Shown in pieces: positions 1 through 7,238 of a stretch of DNA of 11,646 bases. Where the stretch lies: positions 1-11,646 of the forward strand of contig JBEKDJ010000139.1 of the NCBI GenBank assembly GCA_050014415.1, given 5' to 3'. A model generated the notes under the pieces. The model ran no database searches. It was given only the letters and a program-made list of their open reading frames with translations, and was not told where the DNA came from. The translations under genes were made by a program, and so were the position numbers. Position 1 is the first letter of the stretch; each line of letters opens with the position of its first letter. The DNA is from JBEKDJ01 sp050014415. Its GTDB lineage: Bacteria > Desulfobacterota > BSN033 > UBA1163.

Positions 1-100
1 AGGAAGACTGAGCTTGGGAACGTGGCAACAGATCGTTTTCATCGATTTTGATAACAGGAAAAGGGAGAGAAACATCATCATTCATATTATGGGTGAATAG
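1..100 (+). CDS. YjbQ/UPF0047 family protein, C-terminal fragment
   Basis: The window opens inside a reading frame (codons from base 2) that ends at TAG 98-100 and leaves 32 residues. The fragment contains LGTWQQIVFIDFD, followed by charged residues and a hydrophobic end closing with IMGE. The LGTWQQI..DFD...R pattern with a terminal GE is characteristic of the C terminus of the YjbQ family (COG0432), small proteins linked to a secondary thiamine-phosphate synthase activity. The N-terminal ~100 residues, including the catalytic histidines, lie outside the window, so activity cannot be judged. The family call rests on motif memory of a short piece. No clear terminator follows. A weak stem (111-119 with 144-152, one G-U pair) lies just downstream but has no T tract. 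Confidence 0.7.
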   Translation, partial: GRLSLGTWQQIVFIDFDNRKRERNIIIHIMGE

Positions 101-155
101 GCAAAACCGAAACTCTGTTCCGGGTATAAATTTGGTTTTCTAAAACAGGGTTCTA

Positions 156-271
156 AAATCCCTCCCGACCTCCCTTTCCGAAAGGGTGGAGAGTCCTGCC
201 AAAGTCGGGATTCCCCCTTTGAAAAAGGGGGATGAACCCCGTACTATTTAGTGCGGGGTGAAGGAGGATTT
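156..271. repeat. 116-bp structured intergenic element with terminal inverted repeats
   Basis: The segment begins AAATCCCTCC and ends GGAGGATTT, so its ends are inverted copies with one extra base on the left. Inside are three hairpins in series. CCCGAC 164-169 pairs with GTCGGG 204-209 and encloses CCCTTT 172-177 / AAAGGG 181-186. CCCCCTTT 213-220 pairs with AAAGGGGG 224-231 across a 3-base loop. CCCCGTACT 237-245 pairs with AGTGCGGGG 250-258 across ATTT, with one T-G pair. This design resembles short non-autonomous repeats scattered between genes in many uncultured bacteria. No second copy is visible in the window, so dispersal is inferred. It lies upstream of the CDF transporter gene and may sit in its leader. 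Confidence 0.5.
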
Positions 272-383
272 AACAGTGTTTCAAAGAACGAAAGTGTTAC
301 TGTACCGGTAAAATCGTTGGTTATTTTTATGACATGATTGTGATTAGATTCGTCAGAGTATTTTCGGAAGCCGACTAAATAAT

Positions 384-1292
384 ATGGCTACTACCGACTT
401 TTCTCAGAAGGGTGCACATGAAAAAAGGTCAGCCGCATTGAGTTCTGTCATTGCGGCTGTTGGCTTGACCGGTTTCAAGATTATCGTTGGGGTTACCACA
501 GGCAGTTTAGGCATTCTTGCCGAAGCAGCCCATTCTGGCCTCGATCTCATGGCTGCTATGATGACTTTCCTAGCAGTCCGAATTTCCGGCAAACCGGCAG
601 ATCGCAGTCACCTCTATGGCCACGGCAAGGCGGAAAACCTCTCTGCGCTCTTTGAGACCCTGCTTCTTCTGGTTACCTGTGCCTGGATCATCTATGAGGC
701 GACCCACCGCCTTTTGTTTCACCCCGTTGATGTAAAAGTGACCTTCTGGTCTTTCACTGTCATGATCACATCGATTTTGGTAGATATCTCCCGTTCTCGT
801 ATCCTTTATCGGGCAGCCAGGAAATACAACAGCCAAGCCCTTGAGGCAGATGCGCTGCACTTTAGCACGGATATCTGGAGTTCCGGCGTAGTGATCTTGG
901 GATTGTTTTTTGTGAAGTTGAGCGAGTGGGTACCGGGCTTAATGCTTCTGCGCCAAGCAGATTCAGTCGCAGCCATCATGGTGGGATTGATTGTCGTTTA
1001 CATCAGCATACAACTAGGTATTCGGACGATTCAGGCATTGCTGGACGTTGCCCCATCAGGCATTGAAAAAAAGATCACTTCTGCAATAGAAGTCCTGCCA
1101 GGTGTAACCGATTGTCATCATGTAAGGCTGCGTTACTCAGGGCCTCAGCTCTTTGTGGATATACATGTACTCCTTGATGGCAATCAAACCTTAAAAGATG
1201 CCCATAATCTTACAGAAGAAATTGAGCGCGTTATCCAGAAACTCGTACCAAATGCAGATGTCACTGTCCACCCTGAGCCAAATTCGGGATAA
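384..1292 (+). CDS. Cation diffusion facilitator (CDF) family metal transporter
   Basis: This 302-residue inner-membrane protein is of the CDF family, which exports divalent metals such as Zn2+, Fe2+, Mn2+, Co2+ or Cd2+ in exchange for protons. The length is normal. Hydrophobic segments run through roughly residues 18-215. The paired HxxxD metal-site motifs of the transport site are present: H50-S-G-L-D54 in helix 2 and H159-F-S-T-D163 in helix 5. The conserved DRSHLYGHGKAENLSAL segment (about 73-89) follows helix 2. Residues ~225-299 form the cytoplasmic dimerisation domain, with HH at 245-246, H261 and H297. Substrate cannot be read with confidence; the HxxxD/HxxxD pattern occurs in several CDF subgroups. 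The ATG has only a weak, distant Shine-Dalgarno (GGAAG 366-370), but no other start is available because TAG lies upstream in frame at 345. It is 41 bp from the following DedA gene and probably cotranscribed with it. Confidence 0.93.
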   Translation: MATTDFSQKGAHEKRSAALSSVIAAVGLTGFKIIVGVTTGSLGILAEAAHSGLDLMAAMMTFLAVRISGKPADRSHLYGHGKAENLSALFETLLLLVTCAWIIYEATHRLLFHPVDVKVTFWSFTVMITSILVDISRSRILYRAARKYNSQALEADALHFSTDIWSSGVVILGLFFVKLSEWVPGLMLLRQADSVAAIMVGLIVVYISIQLGIRTIQALLDVAPSGIEKKITSAIEVLPGVTDCHHVRLRYSGPQLFVDIHVLLDGNQTLKDAHNLTEEIERVIQKLVPNADVTVHPEPNSG

Positions 1293-1333
1293 GAATCTTT
1301 AAAGCAAAGGGAAAAGATACTTAGGTAAGATCT

Positions 1334-1975
1334 ATGGATATAATAAAATTTTTTATTGAGATTTTGCTCAACCTTGATAAACACCTTGATTTGATTATTC
1401 GAAACTATGGTATTTGGACCTATGCCATTTTCTTTCTCATTATCTTCTTAGAAACAGGTCTTGTCGTCACGTTTTTCTTTCCGGGAGATTCCCTACTTTT
1501 TGCTGTAGGGACCTTTGCTGCCCTTGGCTCACTCGACTTGAAGTGGCTCATGATGGATCTATCTCTCGCTGCCATTGCGGGGGATAGTGTGAATTACTGG
1601 ATCGGACATATGATGGGTCCAAAAGTATTCAGTAAAGAGAGGTCACGTTTTCTCAACAAAGAACATCTTCACCGTACCCACCGATTCTACGAAAAATATG
1701 GTGGAAAGACGATCGTTCTTGCTCGGTTCATTCCAATTATCCGCACGTTTGCGCCCTTCGTAGCTGGTATTGGAAGCATGACATATGGTCGTTTTATTGT
1801 TTACAATATCACGGGGGGAATTGCCTGGGTGGTGGTTTTTGTTTTGGTGGGTTATTTCTTTGGCAATATCCCTTTCGTCAAAAACAATTTTTCGTTGGTC
1901 ATCTTCGCGATCATTTTTATTTCTATTCTTCCTGGTATGATCGAATTCATCCGCCAGCGAAATCAATCCTCCTGA
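1334..1975 (+). CDS. DedA family membrane protein
   Basis: A 213-residue polytopic inner-membrane protein of the DedA (SNARE-associated/VTT) family. Recent work ties the family to lipid scrambling and undecaprenyl- or other phospholipid-carrier recycling; older work shows roles in envelope stress and drug resistance. The hallmark residues are present: FLET with E40, FFFPGDSLLF (47-56) with D52, GDSVNYWIG (83-91), and the amphipathic RFIPIIRTFAPFVAG (131-145) with R131 and R137. These match the glutamate, aspartate and two arginines known to be essential in E. coli YqjA/YghB. AGGT at 1323-1326 gives a modest ribosome site. It lies 41 bp behind the CDF gene on the same strand with no promoter obvious between them. 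E. coli YqjA is linked to proton-dependent functions, so sharing a unit with a proton-driven metal exporter is plausible, but that is inference. Confidence 0.92.
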   Translation: MDIIKFFIEILLNLDKHLDLIIRNYGIWTYAIFFLIIFLETGLVVTFFFPGDSLLFAVGTFAALGSLDLKWLMMDLSLAAIAGDSVNYWIGHMMGPKVFSKERSRFLNKEHLHRTHRFYEKYGGKTIVLARFIPIIRTFAPFVAGIGSMTYGRFIVYNITGGIAWVVVFVLVGYFFGNIPFVKNNFSLVIFAIIFISILPGMIEFIRQRNQSS

Positions 1976-1977
1976 CC

Positions 1978-2199
1978 GTAACCCCTCAGTTAAGGTCGAA
2001 GATGTTATCCCCAGGATCGGGGTGGTCTCTCTGGAGAAAACTTGAAGCGGCACATTCTTGGTGATGAACCAAGGCGTAGATATCTTTAAGACGGTGCTTT
2101 CAGCACGCCGCCGATTCCCCTCTCTCCAATGATCCGCAATTTCAAGGTTTCGGACGGGAGACCACTTCGATCCAACTCCGCCTGAGACTGAGGGGTTGC
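1978..2199. ncRNA. Candidate structured RNA or structured repeat between convergent genes
   Basis: No gene fits here, but complementary arms nest without crossing over 222 bp. The outer stem is 1978-1990 with 2187-2199, with AACCCCTCAGT/ACTGAGGGGTT perfect over 11 bp. Inside are TCGAAG 1996-2001 with CTTCGA 2165-2170; GTGGTCTC 2022-2029 with GAGACCAC 2158-2165; TGGAGA 2032-2037 with TCTCCA 2123-2128; and GCGGC 2047-2051 with GCCGC 2107-2111. Local hairpins are CCCC 2009-2012/GGGG 2019-2022; CTTGGT 2057-2062/ACCAAG 2068-2073; GTGCT 2094-2098/AGCAC 2102-2106; and TCCG 2133-2136/CGGA 2151-2154. The strand is undecided: one wobble pair favours plus (1979-2198) and one favours minus (2031-2129). 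It matches no RNA class I can name. The alternative is a decayed palindromic MITE, but no target duplication was seen. Confidence 0.4.
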
Positions 2200-2268
2200 A
2201 CCTCACCAACCGATTCATATGACATTCGGTCCAGCCCAATTGAGATTCAAATTCGGACTCCATAGGTT

Positions 2269-3498
2269 TTATTCATAACGTAAGGCTTCAATAGGGTTAA
2301 GCAGCGAAGCTTTTCTTGCCGGGTAGAATCCAAAGAATACCCCCACAGAGCCAGAGAAGAGAAAGGCCAGAAGGATCGCTTGTGTTGAAAAGGAAGTTGG
2401 CCATTGGGTAAACGTAGCGAGCACAACCGTTCCCGCAACACCTACTCCGATGCCTATCATCCCTCCAATCAGGCTGAGCACCAGAGATTCGATAAGGAAC
2501 TGGAGGAGGATATCCCTTCCCTTGGCACCCACAGCAATCCGAATGCCGATCTCTCTCGTCCTCTCAGTCACCGAAACGAGCATGATGTTCATAATCCCAA
2601 TACCCCCGACGATCAGGGAGATGGAGGCGATGGCACCGAGGAGAAGAGACATTACGCTGGCTGATTGTTCAGCAGTCGACATGATCTCTGTAAGATTCCT
2701 TACGGTAAAGTCATTATCCTGAGTGGGCTGAATATGATGCCTCTGTCGAAGAAGATCGTTGATTTGATTCTCCACCTCCCGCATAACCTCCGGCTCCCTT
2801 GCTTGGACCGCAATCTGCCTCACCATCCCTGGAAATTGCATCCCAAAAAGTCTTTTTTGTGCAGTCGTCAGTGGAACGATGATCGTATCATCCTGATCCT
2901 GCCCCATGGTCGATTGCCCCTTGGAAGCAAGGACTCCAATGACTGTAAAAGGAACATTCTTAATACGGATGACTTGACCAATCGGATCGATCCCTCCGAA
3001 GAGATTATCCACGACCGTCTGCCCCAAGAGACAAACCTTCGTTGCTCCGTCGACGTCCTGTTGGGCGAAGGGCCGCCCCGAAGAAAGAGGCCACTCCCGG
3101 ATGTCGAGGACTTCAGGTGTTGTCCCACTAATAACGGTAGACCAGTTCTGATTTCCGAAGACCACCTGTGCTGCCCCGCCGAGGTTGGGAGCCACATACT
3201 TGACACCAGGAATTTCTGCCTGGATGGCCTTCGCATCACCAACATTTAATGTTGGTACAGTCCCACTTCCGAACCGAAGTCCCCCACTTGTCGAACTCCC
3301 CGAGAGAACAATGAGCATGTTCGATCCCATACTGGCAATCTGCTCCGCGATCCGCTTTTTTGCCCCTGAACCCACGGCAACCATAGCGATCACCGCACCC
3401 ACACCAATGATGATTCCCAACATCGTCAGGGTTGAACGCATCTTGTTGACCATCAGCGCACTTAAGGCAATCCGAAGGCTTGCGAGAAGACGTGTCAT
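2269..3498 (-). CDS. MacB-type ABC transporter permease
   Basis: A 409-residue inner-membrane permease of the MacB/FtsX superfamily, working with the ATPase encoded just upstream and the periplasmic adaptor. Helix 1 lies at about 22-43 after a basic N terminus (NKMRSTLTMLGIIIGV). A large periplasmic MacB core domain spans about 44-280. Helices 2-4 are at about 283-308, 333-360 and 372-392. The conserved cytoplasmic stretch TERTREIGIRIAVGA (311-325) follows helix 2, and the protein ends with FYPARKASLLNPIEALRYE, the typical MacB C terminus. In E. coli MacB the ATPase and permease are one chain; here they are separate, a common arrangement. Its ATG overlaps the ATPase stop by 4 bp (ATGA), implying translational coupling. 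MacB-type pumps do not move substrate through the membrane; they drive export from the periplasm by mechanotransmission. The substrate (macrolide, peptide, siderophore or lipid) is not readable. Confidence 0.93.
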   Translation of the reverse strand: MTRLLASLRIALSALMVNKMRSTLTMLGIIIGVGAVIAMVAVGSGAKKRIAEQIASMGSNMLIVLSGSSTSGGLRFGSGTVPTLNVGDAKAIQAEIPGVKYVAPNLGGAAQVVFGNQNWSTVISGTTPEVLDIREWPLSSGRPFAQQDVDGATKVCLLGQTVVDNLFGGIDPIGQVIRIKNVPFTVIGVLASKGQSTMGQDQDDTIIVPLTTAQKRLFGMQFPGMVRQIAVQAREPEVMREVENQINDLLRQRHHIQPTQDNDFTVRNLTEIMSTAEQSASVMSLLLGAIASISLIVGGIGIMNIMLVSVTERTREIGIRIAVGAKGRDILLQFLIESLVLSLIGGMIGIGVGVAGTVVLATFTQWPTSFSTQAILLAFLFSGSVGVFFGFYPARKASLLNPIEALRYE

Positions 3499-4220
3499 TT
3501 CCGTCCTCCTCCCACTGCCGCGACAGCCGGAGCCGAATTCTCGTGATCATCAACGATCCTTCCATCTTTGAAGTGGATATTCCGTTTAGCAAAGGAGGCA
3601 ATGTCCGGCTCATGGGTGATCATGATGATGGTAATTCCCATCTCCCGATTGAGGCGCTGAAAAATACCCATAATCTCTTCGCTCGTCTTCGAATCGAGAT
3701 TCCCTGTGGGTTCATCGGCTAGCAGGATGGAGGGCTGATTGACTAAGGCACGGGCAATGGCAACCCTTTGCTGTTCACCTCCGGAGAGCTGACTGGGATG
3801 GTGATGTGACCTTCCTTCCAATCCTACTTGAGAAAGGGCCTTTCGAGCCATCTCCCTCCTTTTGGAGGTTGGGGTTCCAGCATAGATCAGGGGAAGCTCA
3901 ACATTTTCCACAGCCGATGTTCTCGAAAGAAGGTTAAATCCCTGGAAGACGAAGCCAATCTTCTGATTTCGGATCTCTGCCAACTCATCCCTCGAAAGAT
4001 GTTCGCCGTTGATGCCATCCAAAAGGTACTCACCACGGGTGGGTTGATCCAAAAACCCTAAGATATTCATGAACGTCGACTTGCCGGAGCCGGATGCCCC
4101 CATGATGGCCACAAATCCTCCTCGTTCAACCGACAAAGAAACACCCTGAAGGGCTTGAACTTCGACCTCGCCCAAACTGTAGACTTTCACCAATTCGCGA
4201 ACTTGAATCACTGGTTCCAT
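3495..4220 (-). CDS. MacB-type ABC transporter ATP-binding protein
   Basis: A 241-residue cytoplasmic ATPase of the LolD/MacB branch that energises the overlapping permease. From the ATG at 4220 the motifs are Walker A GASGSGKST (41-49), Q-loop FQG (Q93), signature LSGGEQQR (145-152), Walker B ILLADEPTGNLDS (165-177) and switch histidine H203 in ITHEP. All catalytic residues are intact. The ADEPTGNLDS form is typical of lipoprotein/MacB exporters. A longer frame begins at a TTG (4229), but the ATG at 4220 gives the usual family N terminus (EPVIQVRELVKVY) and has GAG five bases upstream. The last ~20 residues are an alanine/glycine-rich tail. The ribosome site is weak, and the gene is separated from the adaptor by a 299-bp gap with a long inverted repeat. 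It may therefore depend on read-through from the adaptor or on its own unseen promoter. Confidence 0.94.
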   Translation of the reverse strand: MEPVIQVRELVKVYSLGEVEVQALQGVSLSVERGGFVAIMGASGSGKSTFMNILGFLDQPTRGEYLLDGINGEHLSRDELAEIRNQKIGFVFQGFNLLSRTSAVENVELPLIYAGTPTSKRREMARKALSQVGLEGRSHHHPSQLSGGEQQRVAIARALVNQPSILLADEPTGNLDSKTSEEIMGIFQRLNREMGITIIMITHEPDIASFAKRNIHFKDGRIVDDHENSAPAVAAVGGGRK

Positions 4221-4294
4221 AACACTCAAATTCAGATTTTTGATTTTAGATTCTTCGTAACAGTTTAGCGCTTTGAAAAACTAATCTCTTGGGA

Positions 4295-4454
4295 CACCGG
4301 TCAGGGATGTTGGAAAAGTTTTAGAGCGGAAACCTTTTGATGAATTATTCAGAAGGCTCCAAGACGATCACGACGATTTTCCTAATTTCTCCATTCCGAT
4401 GACATAGAATATGAAAACCGCATTCTAAAACCTTGGAAACATCTCTGACCGGTG
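4295..4454. repeat. Long imperfect inverted repeat (MITE-like) inside the efflux operon
   Basis: This fills the gap between the adaptor and ATPase genes. The left arm starts CACCGGTCAGGGATGTT (4295-4311). The right arm (4438-4454) is its complement with one mismatch in 17. The similarity continues inward: GTTTTAGA then GCGG on the left (to about 4329) matches the complement of the right arm down to about 4418, giving roughly 30 matches in 35 with a two-base gap. About 90 bp of unrelated sequence lies between the arms. No frame of note is present in the gap. The shape fits a decayed non-autonomous palindromic element or a large hairpin in the mRNA that could tune downstream expression. No target duplication is obvious and no second copy lies in the window. 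Confidence 0.55.
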
Positions 4455-4519
4455 ACCTAATTTGCTCCATATCAAAGAGCTAAAGTGTTACGATTTTTCG
4501 CATCTGCAATGTATCTTGT

Positions 4520-5857
4520 TTATCGACCCATTCCCCGCATGGATGGCGGAGAAGTGCTGCTTTGATTCTGAGCTTTCTTATTCGAAGTCTCTTCCACAAT
4601 CACTTCTGTCCCCTCGCGCAGATCCCCTGCCACCACTTCACTGAAAGTGCCGTCGGTAACTCCGAGGACAATGGGGACTGGAACCGGTTTTCCTTCTGGA
4701 GACAGAACCCATACCCTGCCTGGCTTCTCCTGGTCCCCTTCCGAGGATTTTATCCGCTCACCCGGTTTCTGTGGAGAAGATCCCTTCACACCTTCTTTGC
4801 CGGCAGACGCTGGCCGAAATCTCAGTGCAGCGTTAGGTATCTTCAAAACGCCTTCTCTATGGGCAATCAAAACAGAGACATTTGCTGTCATCCCTGGCTT
4901 CAACTTTAAGTCTTTATTGTCCACCTGAATAACGACATCATAGGTCACCACATTCTGAACAATAATGGGAGCATCACGAATCTCAGAAACTTTCCCGTGA
5001 AAAGTCCGCTCCGGATAAGCGTCAACCGTAAAGGTCGAATCCTGCCCCACCATAATGCGGCCGACATCCGCTTCGCTCACATTGGTATCGACCTGCATCT
5101 TAGTCAGGTCTTTGGCAATGGTAAAAAGGGTGGGAGCTTGAAGACTGGCTGCCACGGTCTGACCAACATCCACATTCCTCGAAATCACAGTTCCGTTGAC
5201 TGGAGAAAGGATAGTGGCATACCTCAAGTTTATCTCTGCCAGTTTCAAAGCGGCCTTCGCTTGCTCTATCTGCGCCTTGATCGACTCCACCTGAGATTTG
5301 GCAGATTCCAGTTGGGCCTTGGCTGCCTCCTGTTGGGCGACTGCTGTATCATAATTCGTCTGGGCTGTGTCCATTGTGGCCTGGGCAATGACTTGTCTTT
5401 CCACAAGCGGTCGATTTCGATCCAGAGTCTTCTTCGTGTCTAAAACGGCGATCTCTGCCTTGGTGAGGTTGGCTTTGGCATTCTCAAGGTTTGCCTGGGC
5501 ATTCAAGAGATTAGCCTGAGCGTTTAACACATTGGCCTTTGCCTGATCGACCTGGGCTTGAAAGATCGCTGGATCAATCTGGGCGATTACCTGTCCTTCC
5601 TTCACTTGGGAATTAAAATCGGCATAGAGCTCCTTAATCGTCCCAGAAACCTGACTCCCCACCAAAACGTTAACCACCGGATTAATGGTCCCGGTAGCTG
5701 TGACGACAAAGTTGATCTCCCCCGGCGTCACCTTCGCTATTTTGAATCCAGAGTTCGATCCTTTTTGTCCGATCCCCGAGTAGAAGAGAAATCCTCCAGT
5801 CAAAAAAAGAAGCAAGATGATGAGAATAGTTATCAGATACTTTTTACGGTGGCCCAT
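4520..5857 (-). CDS. MacA-like periplasmic adaptor (membrane fusion) protein
   Basis: A 445-residue membrane-fusion subunit that would bridge the MacB-type permease to an outer-membrane channel. It begins MGHRKKYLIT with an N-terminal membrane anchor at about 7-26. Residues ~50-95 form the first half of the lipoyl/barrel-sandwich domain (VGSQVSGTIKELYADFNSQVKEGQVIAQID). A long alanine-rich coiled-coil hairpin spans about 97-212. The second lipoyl half is at ~213-247 (LSPVNGTVISRNVDVGQTV), and the beta-barrel at ~255-335 (KLKPGMTANVSV). The membrane-proximal domain follows. A charged Gly/Ser/Pro/Glu-rich insert at about 350-380 and an extended tail make it longer than E. coli MacA (371 aa). 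The frame is open further upstream, but the ATG at 5857 is chosen because the upstream part overlaps der and lacks family sequence, whereas GGAAGG lies about 8 bases before this ATG. It starts after a single base from the der stop. Confidence 0.93.
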   Translation of the reverse strand: MGHRKKYLITILIILLLFLTGGFLFYSGIGQKGSNSGFKIAKVTPGEINFVVTATGTINPVVNVLVGSQVSGTIKELYADFNSQVKEGQVIAQIDPAIFQAQVDQAKANVLNAQANLLNAQANLENAKANLTKAEIAVLDTKKTLDRNRPLVERQVIAQATMDTAQTNYDTAVAQQEAAKAQLESAKSQVESIKAQIEQAKAALKLAEINLRYATILSPVNGTVISRNVDVGQTVAASLQAPTLFTIAKDLTKMQVDTNVSEADVGRIMVGQDSTFTVDAYPERTFHGKVSEIRDAPIIVQNVVTYDVVIQVDNKDLKLKPGMTANVSVLIAHREGVLKIPNAALRFRPASAGKEGVKGSSPQKPGERIKSSEGDQEKPGRVWVLSPEGKPVPVPIVLGVTDGTFSEVVAGDLREGTEVIVEETSNKKAQNQSSTSPPSMRGMGR

Positions 5858-5858
5858 T

Positions 5859-7178
5859 TTATTTTTCCTTCCCTTTATTCCTAAACTGGAGACGAATTGG
5901 AACTCCTTCAAAGCTGAAATTCTCCCGAATCTGATTGACCAGGTAGCGCTCGTAAGAAAAATGGATGCCATCAGGGCTGTTGGTATAGATCACAAAGGTA
6001 GGAGGGGCTGTGGAAACTTGGGTAATATAGTTCAAATTCACCCTTCGATTCCGATGGAGAGAAGGTGGGTGATTCTCTACCCACTCTCCAAGATACCTAT
6101 TTAATCGAGAGGTAGGAATTCTCTTCTTTGCCTGCTCTGCGACGTGGTCTATCACATCCAGAACTTTCTTGACTCTTTGACCCGTCAAAGCAGAGATAAA
6201 GAGGATAGGGACATAATAGAGAAACTTCAGGCGACGTCGCATCTCCCTTTCTGACTCCGCCATGGTCTGGGAATCCTTCTCAATCAGATCCCATTTGTTC
6301 ACTACGAGGATGCATCCCCTCCCCTTCTCATGAACAAAACCCCCGATGCGGGCATCCTGGTCGGTCACTCCTTCTTCTGAATCTAACATAAGAATGGCAA
6401 CATTGCATCGGTCGATGGTTCGAAGGGCCTCCACAATGCTGTACTTCTCCAACTGTAAGCTAATCCGGCTCTTCCTTCGGATGCCCGCCGTATCAACCAA
6501 GACATATCTCCTCCCATCTCTTTCAAAAGGCGTATCAATCGCGTCTCGGGTCGTCCCGGGTGCTTCATCGACGATTACCCTTTTGTATCCTAATAGACGA
6601 TTGATCAGGGAGGATTTCCCTACGTTCGGCCTTCCGAGCACAGCCACTCTTACTGCATCGCCATCCCATCTCTCTTCAGTTGCACCTGGAAGAACCCGAA
6701 TCACATCATCCATCAAATCCTCGACACCATATCGATGTTCCGCAGATATGGAGTAGATGGGTTCCACGCCTAAGCCATAAAATTCAAAGGCCTTCTCCTC
6801 ATGCTTGGTCCCATCAATCTTATTGACGATATGGAACACGGGTTTATTCAAACGCCTCAGAATATCGGCAATCTCCTTATCCGAAGGGGTGATGCCTTCT
6901 TTCCCGTCCATAAGAAAGAGAATGGCATCAGCTTCATCCATTGCCAACTGACATTGTTCACGCATCTGTTTGAACATCCGATCCTTCGAAGCCGGCTCGA
7001 AACCGCCGGTATCGATCAGGGTGAAGGTCCTTCCCTCCCAATCGACCTCGGCATAATTCCGATCACGGGTCACGCCGGGTTCGTCGGCTACGATGGCCTT
7101 CTTTCCCCCACGAATACGATTGAACAGGGTGGACTTCCCGACGTTGGGTCTTCCAACAATGGCGATGATGGGATTCAT
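5859..7178 (-). CDS. der: Ribosome biogenesis GTPase Der (EngA)
   Basis: A 439-residue GTPase with tandem G domains, required for maturation of the 50S ribosomal subunit. First G domain: G1 GRPNVGKST (9-17), G2 threonine in PGVTRDR, G3 DTGG (56-59), G4 NKID (119-122) and G5 SAE (145-147). Second G domain: G1 GRPNVGKSS (182-190), PGTTRDA, G3 DTAG (229-232), G4 NKWD (294-297) and G5 SAL (329-331). A KH-like C-terminal domain (about 355-435) ends with the typical GVPIRLQFRNK. The length fits the short Der form (about 436 aa in Bacillus; E. coli has 490). The frame is open for 51 more codons upstream, but those residues are not Der-like and would lie upstream of the promoter found at 7210-7238. 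The ATG at 7178 gives the canonical MNPIIAIVGRPNVGKST start. It is the first gene of a unit continuing into the MacA-like adaptor. Confidence 0.97.
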   Translation of the reverse strand: MNPIIAIVGRPNVGKSTLFNRIRGGKKAIVADEPGVTRDRNYAEVDWEGRTFTLIDTGGFEPASKDRMFKQMREQCQLAMDEADAILFLMDGKEGITPSDKEIADILRRLNKPVFHIVNKIDGTKHEEKAFEFYGLGVEPIYSISAEHRYGVEDLMDDVIRVLPGATEERWDGDAVRVAVLGRPNVGKSSLINRLLGYKRVIVDEAPGTTRDAIDTPFERDGRRYVLVDTAGIRRKSRISLQLEKYSIVEALRTIDRCNVAILMLDSEEGVTDQDARIGGFVHEKGRGCILVVNKWDLIEKDSQTMAESEREMRRRLKFLYYVPILFISALTGQRVKKVLDVIDHVAEQAKKRIPTSRLNRYLGEWVENHPPSLHRNRRVNLNYITQVSTAPPTFVIYTNSPDGIHFSYERYLVNQIRENFSFEGVPIRLQFRNKGKEK

Positions 7179-7204
7179 GGTCACTCTTCTCTCAAAATGG
7201 CTAT

Positions 7205-7224
7205 TTGCTATTATAAAATAGCAA
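7205..7224. promoter_or_regulatory. Perfect palindrome over the der -10 element (possible operator)
   Basis: TTGCTATT (7205-7212) and AATAGCAA (7217-7224) are perfect inverted copies separated by ATAA. The palindrome is centred on, and covers, the -10 hexamer of the predicted der promoter. An 8+4+8 layout is typical of a dimeric repressor site, and occupancy would block RNA polymerase. Alternatively it is chance symmetry in an A/T-rich promoter; no regulator gene is next to it. Confidence 0.4.
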
Positions 7225-7238
7225 TAAAATCCACACAA
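7210..7238 (-). promoter_or_regulatory. Sigma70-like promoter for der
   Basis: On the minus strand a consensus -10 TATAAT (7215-7210) is preceded by 17 bp and TTGTGT (7238-7233) as the -35, which keeps the important TTG. Transcription would start near 7203, giving a leader of about 25 nt that carries a weak AGAAGAG ribosome site before the der ATG. Reads left to right as ATTATA and ACACAA on the plus strand. Confidence 0.6.

Noticed and set aside
1978..2199. 6S RNA
   Set aside because: The length and closing stem are suggestive, but the branched fold lacks the single long hairpin with one central bubble.
1643..2263. 206-codon minus-strand frame across dedA and the structured element
   Set aside because: It lies antisense to the well-supported dedA gene. 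Its product resembles no family, and its open length follows from the codon pattern of the opposite strand.
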